From an uncultured Eubacteriales bacterium (GTDB lineage: Bacteria; Bacillota; Clostridia; Peptostreptococcales; Anaerovoracaceae): a stretch of 64,000 nt of DNA. The stretch is taken from NCBI GenBank assembly GCA_902775345.1, contig CACYLW010000016.1, forward strand, positions 1 through 64,000, written 5' to 3'. Below, one piece after another: positions 46,532-55,370 of the stretch. The notes below the pieces were generated by a model. That model made no database searches. It was not told the origin of the DNA and worked only from the letters and a program-made list of their open reading frames with translations. The translations under genes were made by a program, and so were the position numbers. Position 1 is the first letter of the stretch, and each line of letters opens with the position of its first letter.

Positions 46532-46962
46532 TCCCGACAATGAAGCCGGAAGGCAAGGGCGGAGCAAAGAAGGAGCGCGTTGAGATCGATTTCAGCAAGG
46601 TCAGGGTAGAGCCGCTCTTCGAGGAGGAAGTGGACTTCGAGACATTCAGCAAGAGCGACTTCAGAGCAGTGAAGATCAAATCCTGCGAGGAAGTGAAGAA
46701 GTCAGACAAGCTGCTGAAGTTCGTCCTGAACGACGGATCCGGAGAGGACAGAGTCATCCTCAGTGGCATCAAGAAGTACTACGATCCTTCTGAACTCGTT
46801 GGAAAGACTGCGATTGCGATCGTGAACCTTCCTCCGAGAAAGATGATGGGCGAGTACTCAAACGGCATGCTGATCAGCGCGGTCAACGAGTATGACGGTG
46901 AGGAGATGCTCAACCTCCTGCTCGTAGACGACAGGATCCCGGCAGGAGCCAAGCTGTACTAG
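46532..46962 (+). pseudogene. Second copy of the lysS 3' end
   Basis: From CCCGACAATGAAGCCGGAAG onward this repeats the end of lysS (39304-39735) through the same terminal residues AGAKLY. The first third differs at many codons, while the last 190 bases are nearly identical. It encodes only the linker and tRNA-binding domain (about 140 residues); upstream codons in the frame (from an ATG at 46408) look noncoding. It is followed directly by a strong terminator. It is best read as the displaced original 3' end of lysS. Expression as a free tRNA-binding domain cannot be excluded. Confidence 0.8.
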
Positions 46963-47011
46963 AGAAACAGGGCATATGCGAGCTTAGAGATAAATCACAT
47001 GATTACAAAAG

Positions 47012-47047
47012 AACGCGGCTTACAGACAACTGTAAGCCGCGTTTTTC
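47012..47047. terminator. Strong bidirectional intrinsic terminator
   Basis: AACGCGGCTTACAG and CTGTAAGCCGCGTT form a perfect 14-bp stem with an ACAA loop, flanked by A and T runs on the two sides. It serves the lysS 3' copy on the plus strand and the ATP-grasp gene on the minus strand. Confidence 0.93.
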
Positions 47048-47093
47048 ATGAAATGCCGAAATCAACGGGTCGATGCAGAAAAAGCAGTAGTTA

Positions 47094-48314
47094 TCACAAA
47101 TACAAACTCGGTATGACGATCCGCGCCTGTTCGTCAAGTATGAACTGAACATATTCGCGGACTTCGTCTTCAGAATCCAGCAGGGCGATATACATCTGAT
47201 TGCCCATGGCGTCCGAAAAGATATCCGGCATCCGCTCGCACATGACTATCTTTCCGTCATAGCGCTGCAGGATCTCCTCGTGGGTACGGACATGCGTAAA
47301 TTTGTCCTTGCGGCTTGCAAATACGCACCAGCGGTCAGGCCCGTTCTTTCTGCCCGTGCTCGTACCGGTGCTGACCATGTCAGCCCATATCTGATAGGCA
47401 TTCGTTGAATGTGAGAAGTTGATCATATCCGGAGTGAAACCTCCGGCCGGTCTCATGTTGACCTCGAGTCCTACGAAATCACCGACTTCGCCAAGACCTT
47501 TTCTTGCTTCGGTCAGCCTGAAGAACTCGAAATGTATGAATCTGCTCTTCACCTTGAAAGCTTTCAGAGCCTTGCGCCCGTAGCCCCTGAGCTGCTCCGG
47601 TACTTCCGGCAGCACGTAGTAAACGGTCTCTGTTCCGTTGTTCACTGCTTCGGCAACATTGATGCACATGAATGACGACTCGAACAGAGGATCACCGTTT
47701 TCATCGCAGACCGCATCATAGGAGTAGATGTCTCCCGTGACGAATTCCTCCATGACATAGTCAAATCCGGATGTCTCCTCAAAGAAAGCTTCAAGATCAC
47801 TGTCGCTTTCGATCTTATAGGTGTCGCTTGCGCCGACTCCAACGTTTGGTTTAGCGAAAACAGGATAGCCGCCTATCTCACCCAGAAAAGTGCGGGCGGC
47901 TTCAATGGTCGACACATGGTGCTGGCGCGCGGAAGGGATGCCGGCAGACTTGTATACCGGCTTCATGGCAGCCTTGCTTTTCCAGAGTGAAAGCTCATCA
48001 GGCCGGACTCCCGTGGTGACGTTGAAGTCCTGACGCAGCCTCGCGTCGAGTCCGAGCCAGTATTCGTTGTTGGATTCGATCCAGTCTATGCGGCCGTATC
48101 TGAACGCAAAAAACGCCACTGCGCGGTAGACCTGTCCGTAGTCTTCGAGAGAGTCAACTTTATAATATTCAGTCAGTGAGTTTTTAACTGTTTCACTGAG
48201 CGAATCATATGGCGCGTCGCCAATGCCGAGAACAGTGACACCGTTGCGGTGCAGCCTGTCACAGAAGTGCCGGTAATTCTCCGGGAAATTCGGTGCAATA
48301 AAAATGAAGTTCAT
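47094..48314 (-). CDS. ATP-grasp family ligase
   Basis: A 406-residue protein. The N-terminal Rossmann-like part (MNFIFIAPNFPENYRHFCDRLHRNGVTVLGIG) precedes the ATP-grasp core: GYPVFAKPNVGVGASDTYKI holds the ATP-binding lysine and glycine-rich loop, YVMEEFVTGDIYSYDAV follows, and FVGLEVNMRPAGGFTPDMIN carries the metal ligands Glu and Asn. Such enzymes join a carboxylate to an amine or thiol using ATP. The substrate is not evident, and no biosynthetic partners lie nearby. Confidence 0.85.
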   Translation of the reverse strand: MNFIFIAPNFPENYRHFCDRLHRNGVTVLGIGDAPYDSLSETVKNSLTEYYKVDSLEDYGQVYRAVAFFAFRYGRIDWIESNNEYWLGLDARLRQDFNVTTGVRPDELSLWKSKAAMKPVYKSAGIPSARQHHVSTIEAARTFLGEIGGYPVFAKPNVGVGASDTYKIESDSDLEAFFEETSGFDYVMEEFVTGDIYSYDAVCDENGDPLFESSFMCINVAEAVNNGTETVYYVLPEVPEQLRGYGRKALKAFKVKSRFIHFEFFRLTEARKGLGEVGDFVGLEVNMRPAGGFTPDMINFSHSTNAYQIWADMVSTGTSTGRKNGPDRWCVFASRKDKFTHVRTHEEILQRYDGKIVMCERMPDIFSDAMGNQMYIALLDSEDEVREYVQFILDEQARIVIPSLYL

Positions 48315-48616
48315 AAATTATCTCTTTCAGTCTCTATACCCCTGATAACATATACCGTATGCGATCCGCCGGCCGGTCTGCTGATACAATACGATCCGGC
48401 AGCAGGCGTTTAGCATCGATGCTATTGATGATACAACAATCGATTGTTAGAATCCACAAAATCAAATTGAAAATTTGTATTTTTTCACATAATTCTCTGG
48501 GCTGTTATTCTGAGCATTATTCTCACCTTATCGGCTGGCAGAGATGTATAAGAGATGTATAATAGAAGGGATTTCAAGCGGGAAATGAGTAAAGAATTGT
48601 AAGAAACGAGATTCAC
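48315..48616. other. Divergent intergenic region
   Basis: A 302-base gap between two divergently read genes. It is AT-rich in the middle. A TATAAT hexamer at 48558-48563, preceded by the direct repeat AGAGATGTATA, may be the -10 box for the plus-strand gene, but no convincing -35 box is seen. Confidence 0.35.
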
Positions 48617-49495
48617 ATGCACGATATCTGGAATCCGTGGCACGGATGTGTCAAGTGCAGCGAAGGCTGCGAGAACTGCTATATGTACTATCTCGACGAC
48701 ATGAGAGATAAGGTGGGATCCGAGATTTACCTTACCTCGAATGCCAGATATCCCCTGTCAAAAAACAGGAACGGCAGCTACAAGATACAGAGCGGAGAAA
48801 AGATCAGCGTCTGCATGACATCGGACTTCTTCCTGGCTGAGGCGGATCAGTGGCGCGGCGAAGCATGGGACATCATGCGGATGAGAAGCGATGTCATCTT
48901 CATCCTCGTGACCAAAAGGCCGCAGAGGATAGCGGACTGCCTGCCTGCTGACTGGGGCGACGGCTGGGACAACATCTTTCTTAACGTGACCGCAGAGAAC
49001 CAGAAGAGGGCAGACGAAAGACTGCCGGTCCTGCTGGATCTGCCGTTCAAGCACAAAGGCGTCTATGTCGCTCCTATCCTTGGCCCGGTCAGGCTCGGAG
49101 AATACCTCGACAGCGGGCAGATCGAGCAGGTCGTGTGCGGAGGAGAAAACTACGGCGGCAGGAGGCCGTGCAACTTTGACTGGGTGAAGTCGCTCAGAGA
49201 GGAATGCGAGTCAAGAGACATAACTTTCTGTTTCATGGAGACAGGAACAGTCTTCATAAAAGACGGGAAGCAATATACCCTTAAGGGCAAGCGTCTGCAG
49301 ACGAGTCAGGCGCTGAAGTCCGGCATGAATTATCAGGGCAGGCCGATGGAATTCGAACTTGTCGACAGCTGGGGCCTGCCGGTCCCCGAAGACATGCTGT
49401 ATGTGAAGCATTATTGCAGCAACTGCAGGGAATGCGCGATGAAACTGATCTGCAACGGCTGCAGCGACTGCGGCAAATGCGGAGAAAACAGATAA
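48617..49495 (+). CDS. DUF5131 (phage Gp37/Gp68-like) protein with cysteine-rich tail
   Basis: A 292-residue protein. The N-terminal WNPWHGCVKCSEGCENCY carries CSEGCENC, a CX3CX2C spacing like that of radical SAM enzymes, as known for DUF5131. Later motifs VTKRPQRI, NVTAENQKRADERLP, CGGENYGGRRPCNFDWV and CFMETG are family hallmarks. The last 25 residues contain seven cysteines (CSNCRECAMKLICNGCSDCGKC), which could hold a further iron-sulphur cluster. The molecular function is not established. The next gene starts 15 bases on. Confidence 0.85.
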   Translation: MHDIWNPWHGCVKCSEGCENCYMYYLDDMRDKVGSEIYLTSNARYPLSKNRNGSYKIQSGEKISVCMTSDFFLAEADQWRGEAWDIMRMRSDVIFILVTKRPQRIADCLPADWGDGWDNIFLNVTAENQKRADERLPVLLDLPFKHKGVYVAPILGPVRLGEYLDSGQIEQVVCGGENYGGRRPCNFDWVKSLREECESRDITFCFMETGTVFIKDGKQYTLKGKRLQTSQALKSGMNYQGRPMEFELVDSWGLPVPEDMLYVKHYCSNCRECAMKLICNGCSDCGKCGENR

Positions 49496-49509
49496 GACAG
49501 GTGAAACAA

Positions 49510-50418
49510 ATGGCAGGAATAACTGAAGGCTATATGCCTTTCATGGGACATGAAACTTATTACAGGATAGTCGGTGAGCGCAAGGACAACGGTAAGGCGC
49601 CGCTTCTTTGCCTGCATGGCGGTCCGGGGTCCACGCACAATTACTTTGAAGTGCTGGACAACGTAGCTGATGATGATGAGAGAATGATCGTAATGTACGA
49701 TCAGATCGGCTGCGGCAATTCATACCTTGACGGGCATCCTGAACTGTGGACGAAGGAGACCTGGATGAGCGAACTGATCGCGCTCAGGGAGCACCTCGGT
49801 CTCGATGAATGTCATATTATCGGACAGTCGTGGGGCGGCATGATGATCATCTGCTTCGGCATAGATTATAAGGAGCATACCAAAGGCGTGAAGAGCTTCA
49901 TCATCTCGAGCGGACATCCGTCGAGCAGCATGTGGGAGAGAGAGGGCCTGCGCAGGATCGCAATGATGCCGCAGAATATGCAGGATGCCATAAACGCTGC
50001 GCTTGAAACGGGAGACTTCAGCGGCGAGGCTTATGACAGAGCGGTCGATGAATACATGGCGAGATACTGCGATTTCTGGCTGGGCGATGATGTCCCTGAA
50101 TGCTGCAGGAGGCCTAAGAGAAGAGGCGATGAGGCATATGTTGAGGGCTGGGGTCCCAATGAGTTCGTTCCTTCAGGCACTCTCAGAGGCTTTGAATATG
50201 TCGACAGACTTGGCGAGATACAGGTGCCGTCGCTCATCATGAGCGGGATCTCGGACCTCTGCTCGCCGCTTATCGCCAAAACGATGCACGACGGAATAAA
50301 GGATTCGGAATGGATACTGTGGGAACGGGCAAGGCATACATGCTACGTCGACAGACATGACGATTACTGCAAAGAACTCATCAGGTGGATGAACAGATAC
50401 GACGGGCAGCAACGCTGA
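49510..50418 (+). CDS. Proline iminopeptidase (alpha/beta hydrolase)
   Basis: A 302-residue hydrolase of peptidase family S33, which removes N-terminal proline. The oxyanion motif CLHGGPGSTHNYF and the nucleophile elbow GQSWGGMM (Ser) are clear; the Asp is in MSGISDLCSP and the His in ARHTCYVD. The start at 49510 follows AGGTG and gives a normal length; the longer frame from 49414 overlaps the upstream gene. The pair with DUF5131 is probably co-transcribed. Confidence 0.92.
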   Translation: MAGITEGYMPFMGHETYYRIVGERKDNGKAPLLCLHGGPGSTHNYFEVLDNVADDDERMIVMYDQIGCGNSYLDGHPELWTKETWMSELIALREHLGLDECHIIGQSWGGMMIICFGIDYKEHTKGVKSFIISSGHPSSSMWEREGLRRIAMMPQNMQDAINAALETGDFSGEAYDRAVDEYMARYCDFWLGDDVPECCRRPKRRGDEAYVEGWGPNEFVPSGTLRGFEYVDRLGEIQVPSLIMSGISDLCSPLIAKTMHDGIKDSEWILWERARHTCYVDRHDDYCKELIRWMNRYDGQQR

Positions 50419-50450
50419 GGCAGAAGCGAAAAACAGCTGAAAAATGCGCA

Positions 50451-50489
50451 AAAGGGCATGGTTTGTGTCAGTAACAGACCATGCCCTTT
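50451..50489 (+). terminator. Inverted repeat after the iminopeptidase gene
   Basis: AAAGGGCATGGT and ACCATGCCCTTT form a perfect 12-bp stem with a 15-base loop. There is no clear T run, and the right arm overlaps the promoter region of the next gene, so it may act as an operator instead. Confidence 0.5.
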
Positions 50490-50493
50490 GTGG

Positions 50494-50499
50494 TATAAT
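50494..50499 (+). promoter_or_regulatory. TATAAT -10 box very close to the following start codon
   Basis: A perfect TATAAT. A weak -35 (GTAACA) lies 17 bases upstream. The next ATG begins eight bases after the box. Confidence 0.5.
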
Positions 50500-50506
50500 T
50501 TCTGAT

Positions 50507-52363
50507 ATGAATGGCGGTAAAAAAGTCAACGATTATCAATATCTGTGGTTTCTCCCGCTATACCTGCTCGCGTATGTAATAGTAGAGAGGGTCAACATCG
50601 GCGCTGAGTATCATACCATCCATATGTTCATGGACGACCTGATACCTTTCAGCGAATTTTTTGTGATCCCATATCTTTCGTGGCATGTGATCTCGGTCAT
50701 AATGATCGTCTATCTGTTCAGGAACGACCGGCCGGTTTTCCGCAAACTGATGCAGTTCTTCATCGTCGGATCGATCATTTCCTTTGCGGCATTTCTCATA
50801 TACCCGAGCTGCCACTCGCTGAGACCTGACAGCTTCGAACACGACAATTTCTTCACCTGGATCGTATCGATGATCTATCTTCTCGATACGCCGACAAACG
50901 TCTGTCCGTCCATGCACGTTATAGGCTCCATGGGGCTGATGTTTGCGGCAATGTATGCCAACGAGCGGATGTCTATCGGTGTCAAGACGGGAATGGCGGT
51001 GGCCGTTTTCTTCATATGCGTATCCACGCTCTTTGTAAAGCAGCATTCGATCGTTGATGCTGTGGTAGCTCTTCCGGCAAGTTTTGCCGCCTGGGGACTG
51101 TCCTTCAACGAGGCAAGTCCTGAGGTCGGCGACAAGCTGCGGGAGGTCATGAGCAGAAAGAATATCATCAACCTTCCTAACGCGATAACCCTGCTCAGGT
51201 TTCTTCTGATACCTGTGATCGTCCGCCTGTATCTCGGTGAGATGTATGTGGGCAGCTTCGCCGTGATCATGGTTGCGGTGATAACGGACCTGGTCGACGG
51301 AACTATCGCAAGAAGGACCGGCTGCGTTACGGATTTCGGTAAGTTCTTCGACTCGGCAGTGAGCAAGGTGATGATCGCGGTCCTCATAATATGTCTGGTA
51401 CCTGAGTACAGATGGATGTGGCTGCTTCTGATTGCAATGCTGTTCAGGGAGCTGTGTCAGATCATATACGGATACATCCTGTTCTCAAGATATGACAGGG
51501 TGTATAGCTCGAGATGGTTCGGGAAGATATGCAAGGCATCGATGATCTCCGTGACTGCTATTCTGATCCTGTGGCAGGATATACCGAGGTTCGCGGCAAA
51601 CCTGATGATCATAGCGTGCTCGGCTACTGTTCTGCTGGCGCTGCTGATGTACACGCGCATGTACCTGAAGGTGGTCTGGGGTGACGACTACCCTGCCAAT
51701 ATTTCCGCTGTCTCACGGACTCTTGTCATGTCGCTCTGGGTGATGGTCATGATAGTCGCGCTCTGCCTGCACGACAGGATCTCACTCAGCGCCATACTGT
51801 CGTATACACCATCGGAACCGCTTCTGGCGGCTGTCGTGATGCTTCTGATGTTCGCGCTCAAGACGCTGTCGGTGTTCTTTTACTCGGGGGTGCTGTTCCT
51901 TGCGAACGGAACGCTGTTCAGCCTGCCTGCAGCCATAGCGATGAACATAGCAGGCGCTTTAGTCATGATGCTGGAAGGGTATTTCATAGGAAACAAACTG
52001 GCCGGAGAACAGCTAAAAGATATAGAAGAGAAGTACAGCAGACTCCACGGCCTTGTCAGGCTGAAGAATGAGAGACCGTTCGTATTCGTGCTTCTGCTCA
52101 GACTTCTCAAGATGATGAATTACGATATAGGAAGCATGTATCTCGGCGCTGCAAGGGTCAGGCTTCCGCAATACGTTGCAGGCAGCGTCCTCGGGATACT
52201 GACTGACGTGATCCTGTACGCGATGATCGGCAGAGGCCTGGGCGATCTCAATATGAGCCGGACCGCCATTGCGGGGATCGCATACGTAGGACTGTCCGTG
52301 GCATCGATGGTGGTGATCAAACTACTGGCTGATAAGTACGAAGAAGATGAGAGCAAAAAATAA
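50507..52363 (+). CDS. Membrane protein fusing PAP2, CDP-alcohol phosphatidyltransferase and VTT domains
   Basis: A 618-residue polytopic protein with three lipid-related parts. Residues 1-190 form a PAP2-type phosphatase: RP in CHSLRPD, PSMH in CPSMHV and HxxxD in KQHSIVD. Residues 205-390 form a CDP-alcohol phosphatidyltransferase: DLVDGTIARRTGCVTDFGKF then FDSAVSK. The family pattern DxxDGxxAR-GxxxDxxxD is kept except that the fourth Asp is replaced by Ser. Residues 440-600 resemble VTT/TVP38/DedA proteins (GYFIGNKLAG, then a long tail helix). A single protein that makes, dephosphorylates and moves a phospholipid is a possible reading. The start is the first ATG after TATAAT, with almost no leader. 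Confidence 0.8.
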   Translation: MNGGKKVNDYQYLWFLPLYLLAYVIVERVNIGAEYHTIHMFMDDLIPFSEFFVIPYLSWHVISVIMIVYLFRNDRPVFRKLMQFFIVGSIISFAAFLIYPSCHSLRPDSFEHDNFFTWIVSMIYLLDTPTNVCPSMHVIGSMGLMFAAMYANERMSIGVKTGMAVAVFFICVSTLFVKQHSIVDAVVALPASFAAWGLSFNEASPEVGDKLREVMSRKNIINLPNAITLLRFLLIPVIVRLYLGEMYVGSFAVIMVAVITDLVDGTIARRTGCVTDFGKFFDSAVSKVMIAVLIICLVPEYRWMWLLLIAMLFRELCQIIYGYILFSRYDRVYSSRWFGKICKASMISVTAILILWQDIPRFAANLMIIACSATVLLALLMYTRMYLKVVWGDDYPANISAVSRTLVMSLWVMVMIVALCLHDRISLSAILSYTPSEPLLAAVVMLLMFALKTLSVFFYSGVLFLANGTLFSLPAAIAMNIAGALVMMLEGYFIGNKLAGEQLKDIEEKYSRLHGLVRLKNERPFVFVLLLRLLKMMNYDIGSMYLGAARVRLPQYVAGSVLGILTDVILYAMIGRGLGDLNMSRTAIAGIAYVGLSVASMVVIKLLADKYEEDESKK

Positions 52364-52398
52364 ATAAAAAACCTGCAATTTGCATCCCCTGCGGGGGC

Positions 52399-52427
52399 TT
52401 GTGAGCCCCGGAAACTGCCTCTATAAT
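52399..52427 (+). promoter_or_regulatory. Promoter of the cobalt/nickel transporter genes
   Basis: TTGTGA at 52399-52404 and TATAAT at 52422-52427 with a 17-base spacer. A GGGGCTTGTGAGCCCC hairpin overlaps the -35 box and may be a regulatory site or the end of the upstream transcript. Confidence 0.65.
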
Positions 52428-52459
52428 TTGAGTGTACTAAGAATTGGGAGGTGCTATCC

Positions 52460-53515
52460 ATGCATATGGCAGATGCTTTGCTGGCTCCTGCTGTGGCTGC
52501 GACCATGTACGCCGCAACCGCATCCGCAGCCGGCGTTTCGATCCACCAACTGAAAAAAGATGATGAACCTTCGAAGCTTCCGGTCATGGCGGTAACATCC
52601 GCGCTGGTCTTCGCGGGACAGATGATAAATTACACTATCCCGGGAACCGGTTCCTCGGGACACATGTGCGGAGGAATGATGCTTTCGGCCTTGCTTGGGC
52701 CGTACGCCGGTTTCCTGTCCATGATAGTGATACTGGCGATCCAATGCCTCTTCTTCGCCGACGGGGGGCTAATGGCCCTGGGAGCCAATTGCTGGAACAT
52801 GGCTTTCTATGGGTGCTTCGTCGGCTACTTCCTGATCTGGCGCCCTGTAATGAACGGAAAATGGTTCGGCGAGGGAAAGAGCGCAGAACGCGCCCGCATC
52901 ATTGCCGCTTCGATAATAGGCTGCGTGATAACCTTGCAGCTGGGAGCGTTCTCCGTAGTGCTCGAGACCAGTCTGTCAGGCATAACCGAGCTGCCGTTCG
53001 GCGCGTTCTGCGCGCTGATGCAGCCTATCCACCTGGCTATCGGTCTTGTTGAGGGACTGATCACAGCAGCCGTGCTCGTATTCGTGCATGACTCCCGTCC
53101 GGAGCTCCTTTCGGGAGTTGAGCTCAGCGAAGGTGAAGGCTCTAAGCGCTCGCTGAAGACAGTCGTTGCAATACTGGCAATAGTCGCAGTCGCAGTCGGC
53201 GGCGGACTGAGCCTCATGGCAAGCTCCAACCCGGATGGTCTTGAGTGGGCTCTCTTCGGAAACGCGGACGGAGGCTACTCCACAAATATGGGACTCGATG
53301 AGGAGAACTTCGGAGTCGAAAGTTCGGCGGCCGAAAAGGCTGAGTCCATACAGGAGAAGACTTCATTCTTACCGGATTATGCCTTCCCGGGAAGCGACTC
53401 GGCCGCCGGAACAACGGTATCCGGCATAGTCGGATCCGCGATCGTCGCGGGAGTTGCTGTTCTGATCTGCGTGATCGGCGGATTCTTCCGCAGAAGAAAG
53501 CTGAAAACGGAATAA
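52460..53515 (+). CDS. cbiM: Cobalt/nickel ECF transporter, fused CbiM-CbiN (NikMN-like)
   Basis: A 351-residue protein joining the substrate-binding S component and its small partner. The N terminus MHMADALLAP places a His at position 2, which binds the metal after processing. GSSGHMCGGMMLSALLGPYAGFLSM and DGGLMALGANCWNMAF are hallmarks of CbiM. After a linker, residues 220-351 form the two-helix N part, with PDGLEWALFG (the PDGLE motif). AGGTGC precedes the ATG. Cobalt and nickel versions cannot be told apart by eye. Confidence 0.92.
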   Translation: MHMADALLAPAVAATMYAATASAAGVSIHQLKKDDEPSKLPVMAVTSALVFAGQMINYTIPGTGSSGHMCGGMMLSALLGPYAGFLSMIVILAIQCLFFADGGLMALGANCWNMAFYGCFVGYFLIWRPVMNGKWFGEGKSAERARIIAASIIGCVITLQLGAFSVVLETSLSGITELPFGAFCALMQPIHLAIGLVEGLITAAVLVFVHDSRPELLSGVELSEGEGSKRSLKTVVAILAIVAVAVGGGLSLMASSNPDGLEWALFGNADGGYSTNMGLDEENFGVESSAAEKAESIQEKTSFLPDYAFPGSDSAAGTTVSGIVGSAIVAGVAVLICVIGGFFRRRKLKTE

Positions 53516-53553
53516 ACCATACTCTCTTTCTCTCTCGGAATATGGTATTCTTT

Positions 53554-53577
53554 AAGGGGCATCGTATGATGCCCCTT
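53554..53577 (+). terminator. Hairpin between cbiM and cbiQ
   Basis: AAGGGGCATC and GATGCCCCTT form a 10-bp stem with a GTAT loop, followed by ATTATT. The T run is poor, so it may only attenuate. Confidence 0.5.
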
Positions 53578-53659
53578 ATTATTGAAAAGGCATACGGCAG
53601 GCCATTCAGCCTCAGAGTAAATATTCAAAAGGGCGGGCGCCTGCCACACAATAGCGGAC

Positions 53660-54463
53660 ATGAACAAAATGCAGAAAGCTCTGGCCGAACTTTCGGAGAT
53701 GGACGAACTGGCTGCCCGCCGGTCTCCGGTCCACATTCTCCATCCGGCTGCAAAGCTGCTCACCACAATCGCATACATCCTTGTCACGCTGTCATTCGAC
53801 AAGTACGACCTCAGCGGCATCGTTCCGATGGTGCTGTGGCCTGTTTTGATGTTTACGGTCAGCGGCATCAACGTCCGCACATGCTTCTATAAACTGCGCA
53901 TCGTGCTTCCGCTTGTCATGGCAGTGGGCCTGTTCAACCCGTTCTTCGACAGGGAGATCCTTGTGAACATAGGAGGCATTGGAGTGTCGGGAGGCGTGGT
54001 CTCGATGATCACTCTGATGCTGAAAGGTGTGTTCTGCCTGATGGCGTCGTTCCTGCTGATGGCAACGACGAAGATCGACAGCCTGTGCGCCGCGCTGCGC
54101 AAACTGCACGTGCCGGCCATGATGGTCTCGCTGCTTCAGCTGACCTACCGCTACGTGGGCGTAATGACAGAAGAACTCGCAGTGATGACAGATGCGTATC
54201 ATCTGCGCGCGCCGGGACAGAAGGGCATACACATTTCCGCATGGGGGTCATTCCTGGGACAGCTTCTGCTCCGCAGCATGGACCGCGCGCAGGAGCTCTT
54301 CTCGAGCATGATGCTCCGCGGCTATCATGAGCACTTCCATTACGCGGACATCGACCGCTTCAGGATGCGCGACGCGCTCTTCATGGCGGGATGCATACTG
54401 TTCTTCCTGCTTCTGAGATACGGTAATATCGCTCAGCTCGTCGGCGGGCTGTTTGTGCACTGA
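53660..54463 (+). CDS. cbiQ: Cobalt/nickel ECF transporter, transmembrane component T
   Basis: A 267-residue membrane protein. The coupling motifs for the ATPase are visible (AYHLRAPGQKGIH and, later, RAQELFSSMMLRGYHEHF), and the helices around FNPFFDREILVNIGGIGVSGG fit CbiQ. It lies between the metal-binding subunit and the ATPase gene, as in other Cbi/Nik operons. Confidence 0.92.
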   Translation: MNKMQKALAELSEMDELAARRSPVHILHPAAKLLTTIAYILVTLSFDKYDLSGIVPMVLWPVLMFTVSGINVRTCFYKLRIVLPLVMAVGLFNPFFDREILVNIGGIGVSGGVVSMITLMLKGVFCLMASFLLMATTKIDSLCAALRKLHVPAMMVSLLQLTYRYVGVMTEELAVMTDAYHLRAPGQKGIHISAWGSFLGQLLLRSMDRAQELFSSMMLRGYHEHFHYADIDRFRMRDALFMAGCILFFLLLRYGNIAQLVGGLFVH

Positions 54464-54534
54464 GGTGCCGGAAGCGCAGCGGAAAATTCAAACAAGCCGG
54501 CGGTGTGCCGGGAAACGATTTCGGAGAATTATAA

Positions 54535-55248
54535 ATGATAGAATTTCAGAATGTGAATTTTGCATATGAAAAAGGCAAGGATGTGCTGCACGACATGTCG
54601 TTCAGGATCGAAAAAGGGGAGTCTGTCGGACTGATCGGAGCCAACGGAGCCGGCAAGTCCACCATCATGAAACTCCTGCTGGGCCTGCTTTATGGCGAGG
54701 GCAAGGTGCTCATAGACGGCACCGAGGTGAAAAAAGAGACTCTCGGAGAGATCCGCGCGAAGCTCGGCTTTGTGCTGCAGAACTCCGACAACCAGATGTT
54801 CATGCCGACGGTCTACGAGGACATGATCTTTGGACCGCTCAACTACGGCCTCAGCCGTGAGGTGGTCGACAAGCGTGTCGATGAGGTGCTCGCGCGCCTT
54901 GGCCTCGAATATCTGAAGCACCGCTACAACCACAAGATCTCCGGCGGCGAAAAGCGCATGGGAGCGATCGCCACGATCCTGGCGATGGAGCCCGCCGCCA
55001 TCCTCATGGATGAGCCGACGTCCGCCCTCGATCCATACAACCGCCGCCTCGTGATCAACACGATACGCGAACTGGAGCAGACCAAGCTCATCGCGTCGCA
55101 CGATCTCGACATGATACTCGACACCTGCGACAGGGTGATACTCATCTCGGGCGGCCGCATCGCGGCAGACGGATCGGCGAAAGAGATCCTCAGCAATAAG
55201 GAACTGCTCGAATCCAACCGCATGGAGCTTCCGCTCAGAATGCAATAA
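54535..55248 (+). CDS. cbiO: Cobalt/nickel ECF transporter, ATP-binding protein
   Basis: A 237-residue ATPase. Walker A is GANGAGKST, the Q-loop lies in LGFVLQNSDNQMFMPTVYEDMIFGPLNYG (typical of ECF ATPases), the signature is ISGGEKRMGAIATILAM and Walker B is [14 protein letters not shown]. The switch His is in IASHDLDM. It completes the transporter. A strong terminator follows. Confidence 0.95.
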   Translation: MIEFQNVNFAYEKGKDVLHDMSFRIEKGESVGLIGANGAGKSTIMKLLLGLLYGEGKVLIDGTEVKKETLGEIRAKLGFVLQNSDNQMFMPTVYEDMIFGPLNYGLSREVVDKRVDEVLARLGLEYLKHRYNHKISGGEKRMGAIATILAMEPAAILMDEPTSALDPYNRRLVINTIRELEQTKLIASHDLDMILDTCDRVILISGGRIAADGSAKEILSNKELLESNRMELPLRMQ

Positions 55249-55311
55249 CCATCACAGGAAAAATACATAATATCAGAAAAGACAGCAGTTTCGTGTTTTT
55301 ATGAAAACAAA

Positions 55312-55343
55312 AACTCCGGCGAATGTATCGCCGGAGTTTTTGG
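55312..55343. terminator. Bidirectional intrinsic terminator
   Basis: AACTCCGGCGA and TCGCCGGAGTT form an 11-bp stem with an ATGTA loop, flanked by A and T runs. It separates the convergent cbiO and flavodiiron genes. Confidence 0.9.
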
Positions 55344-55370
55344 CTTTCTTTTTTTCGGCCAAATAATCCT

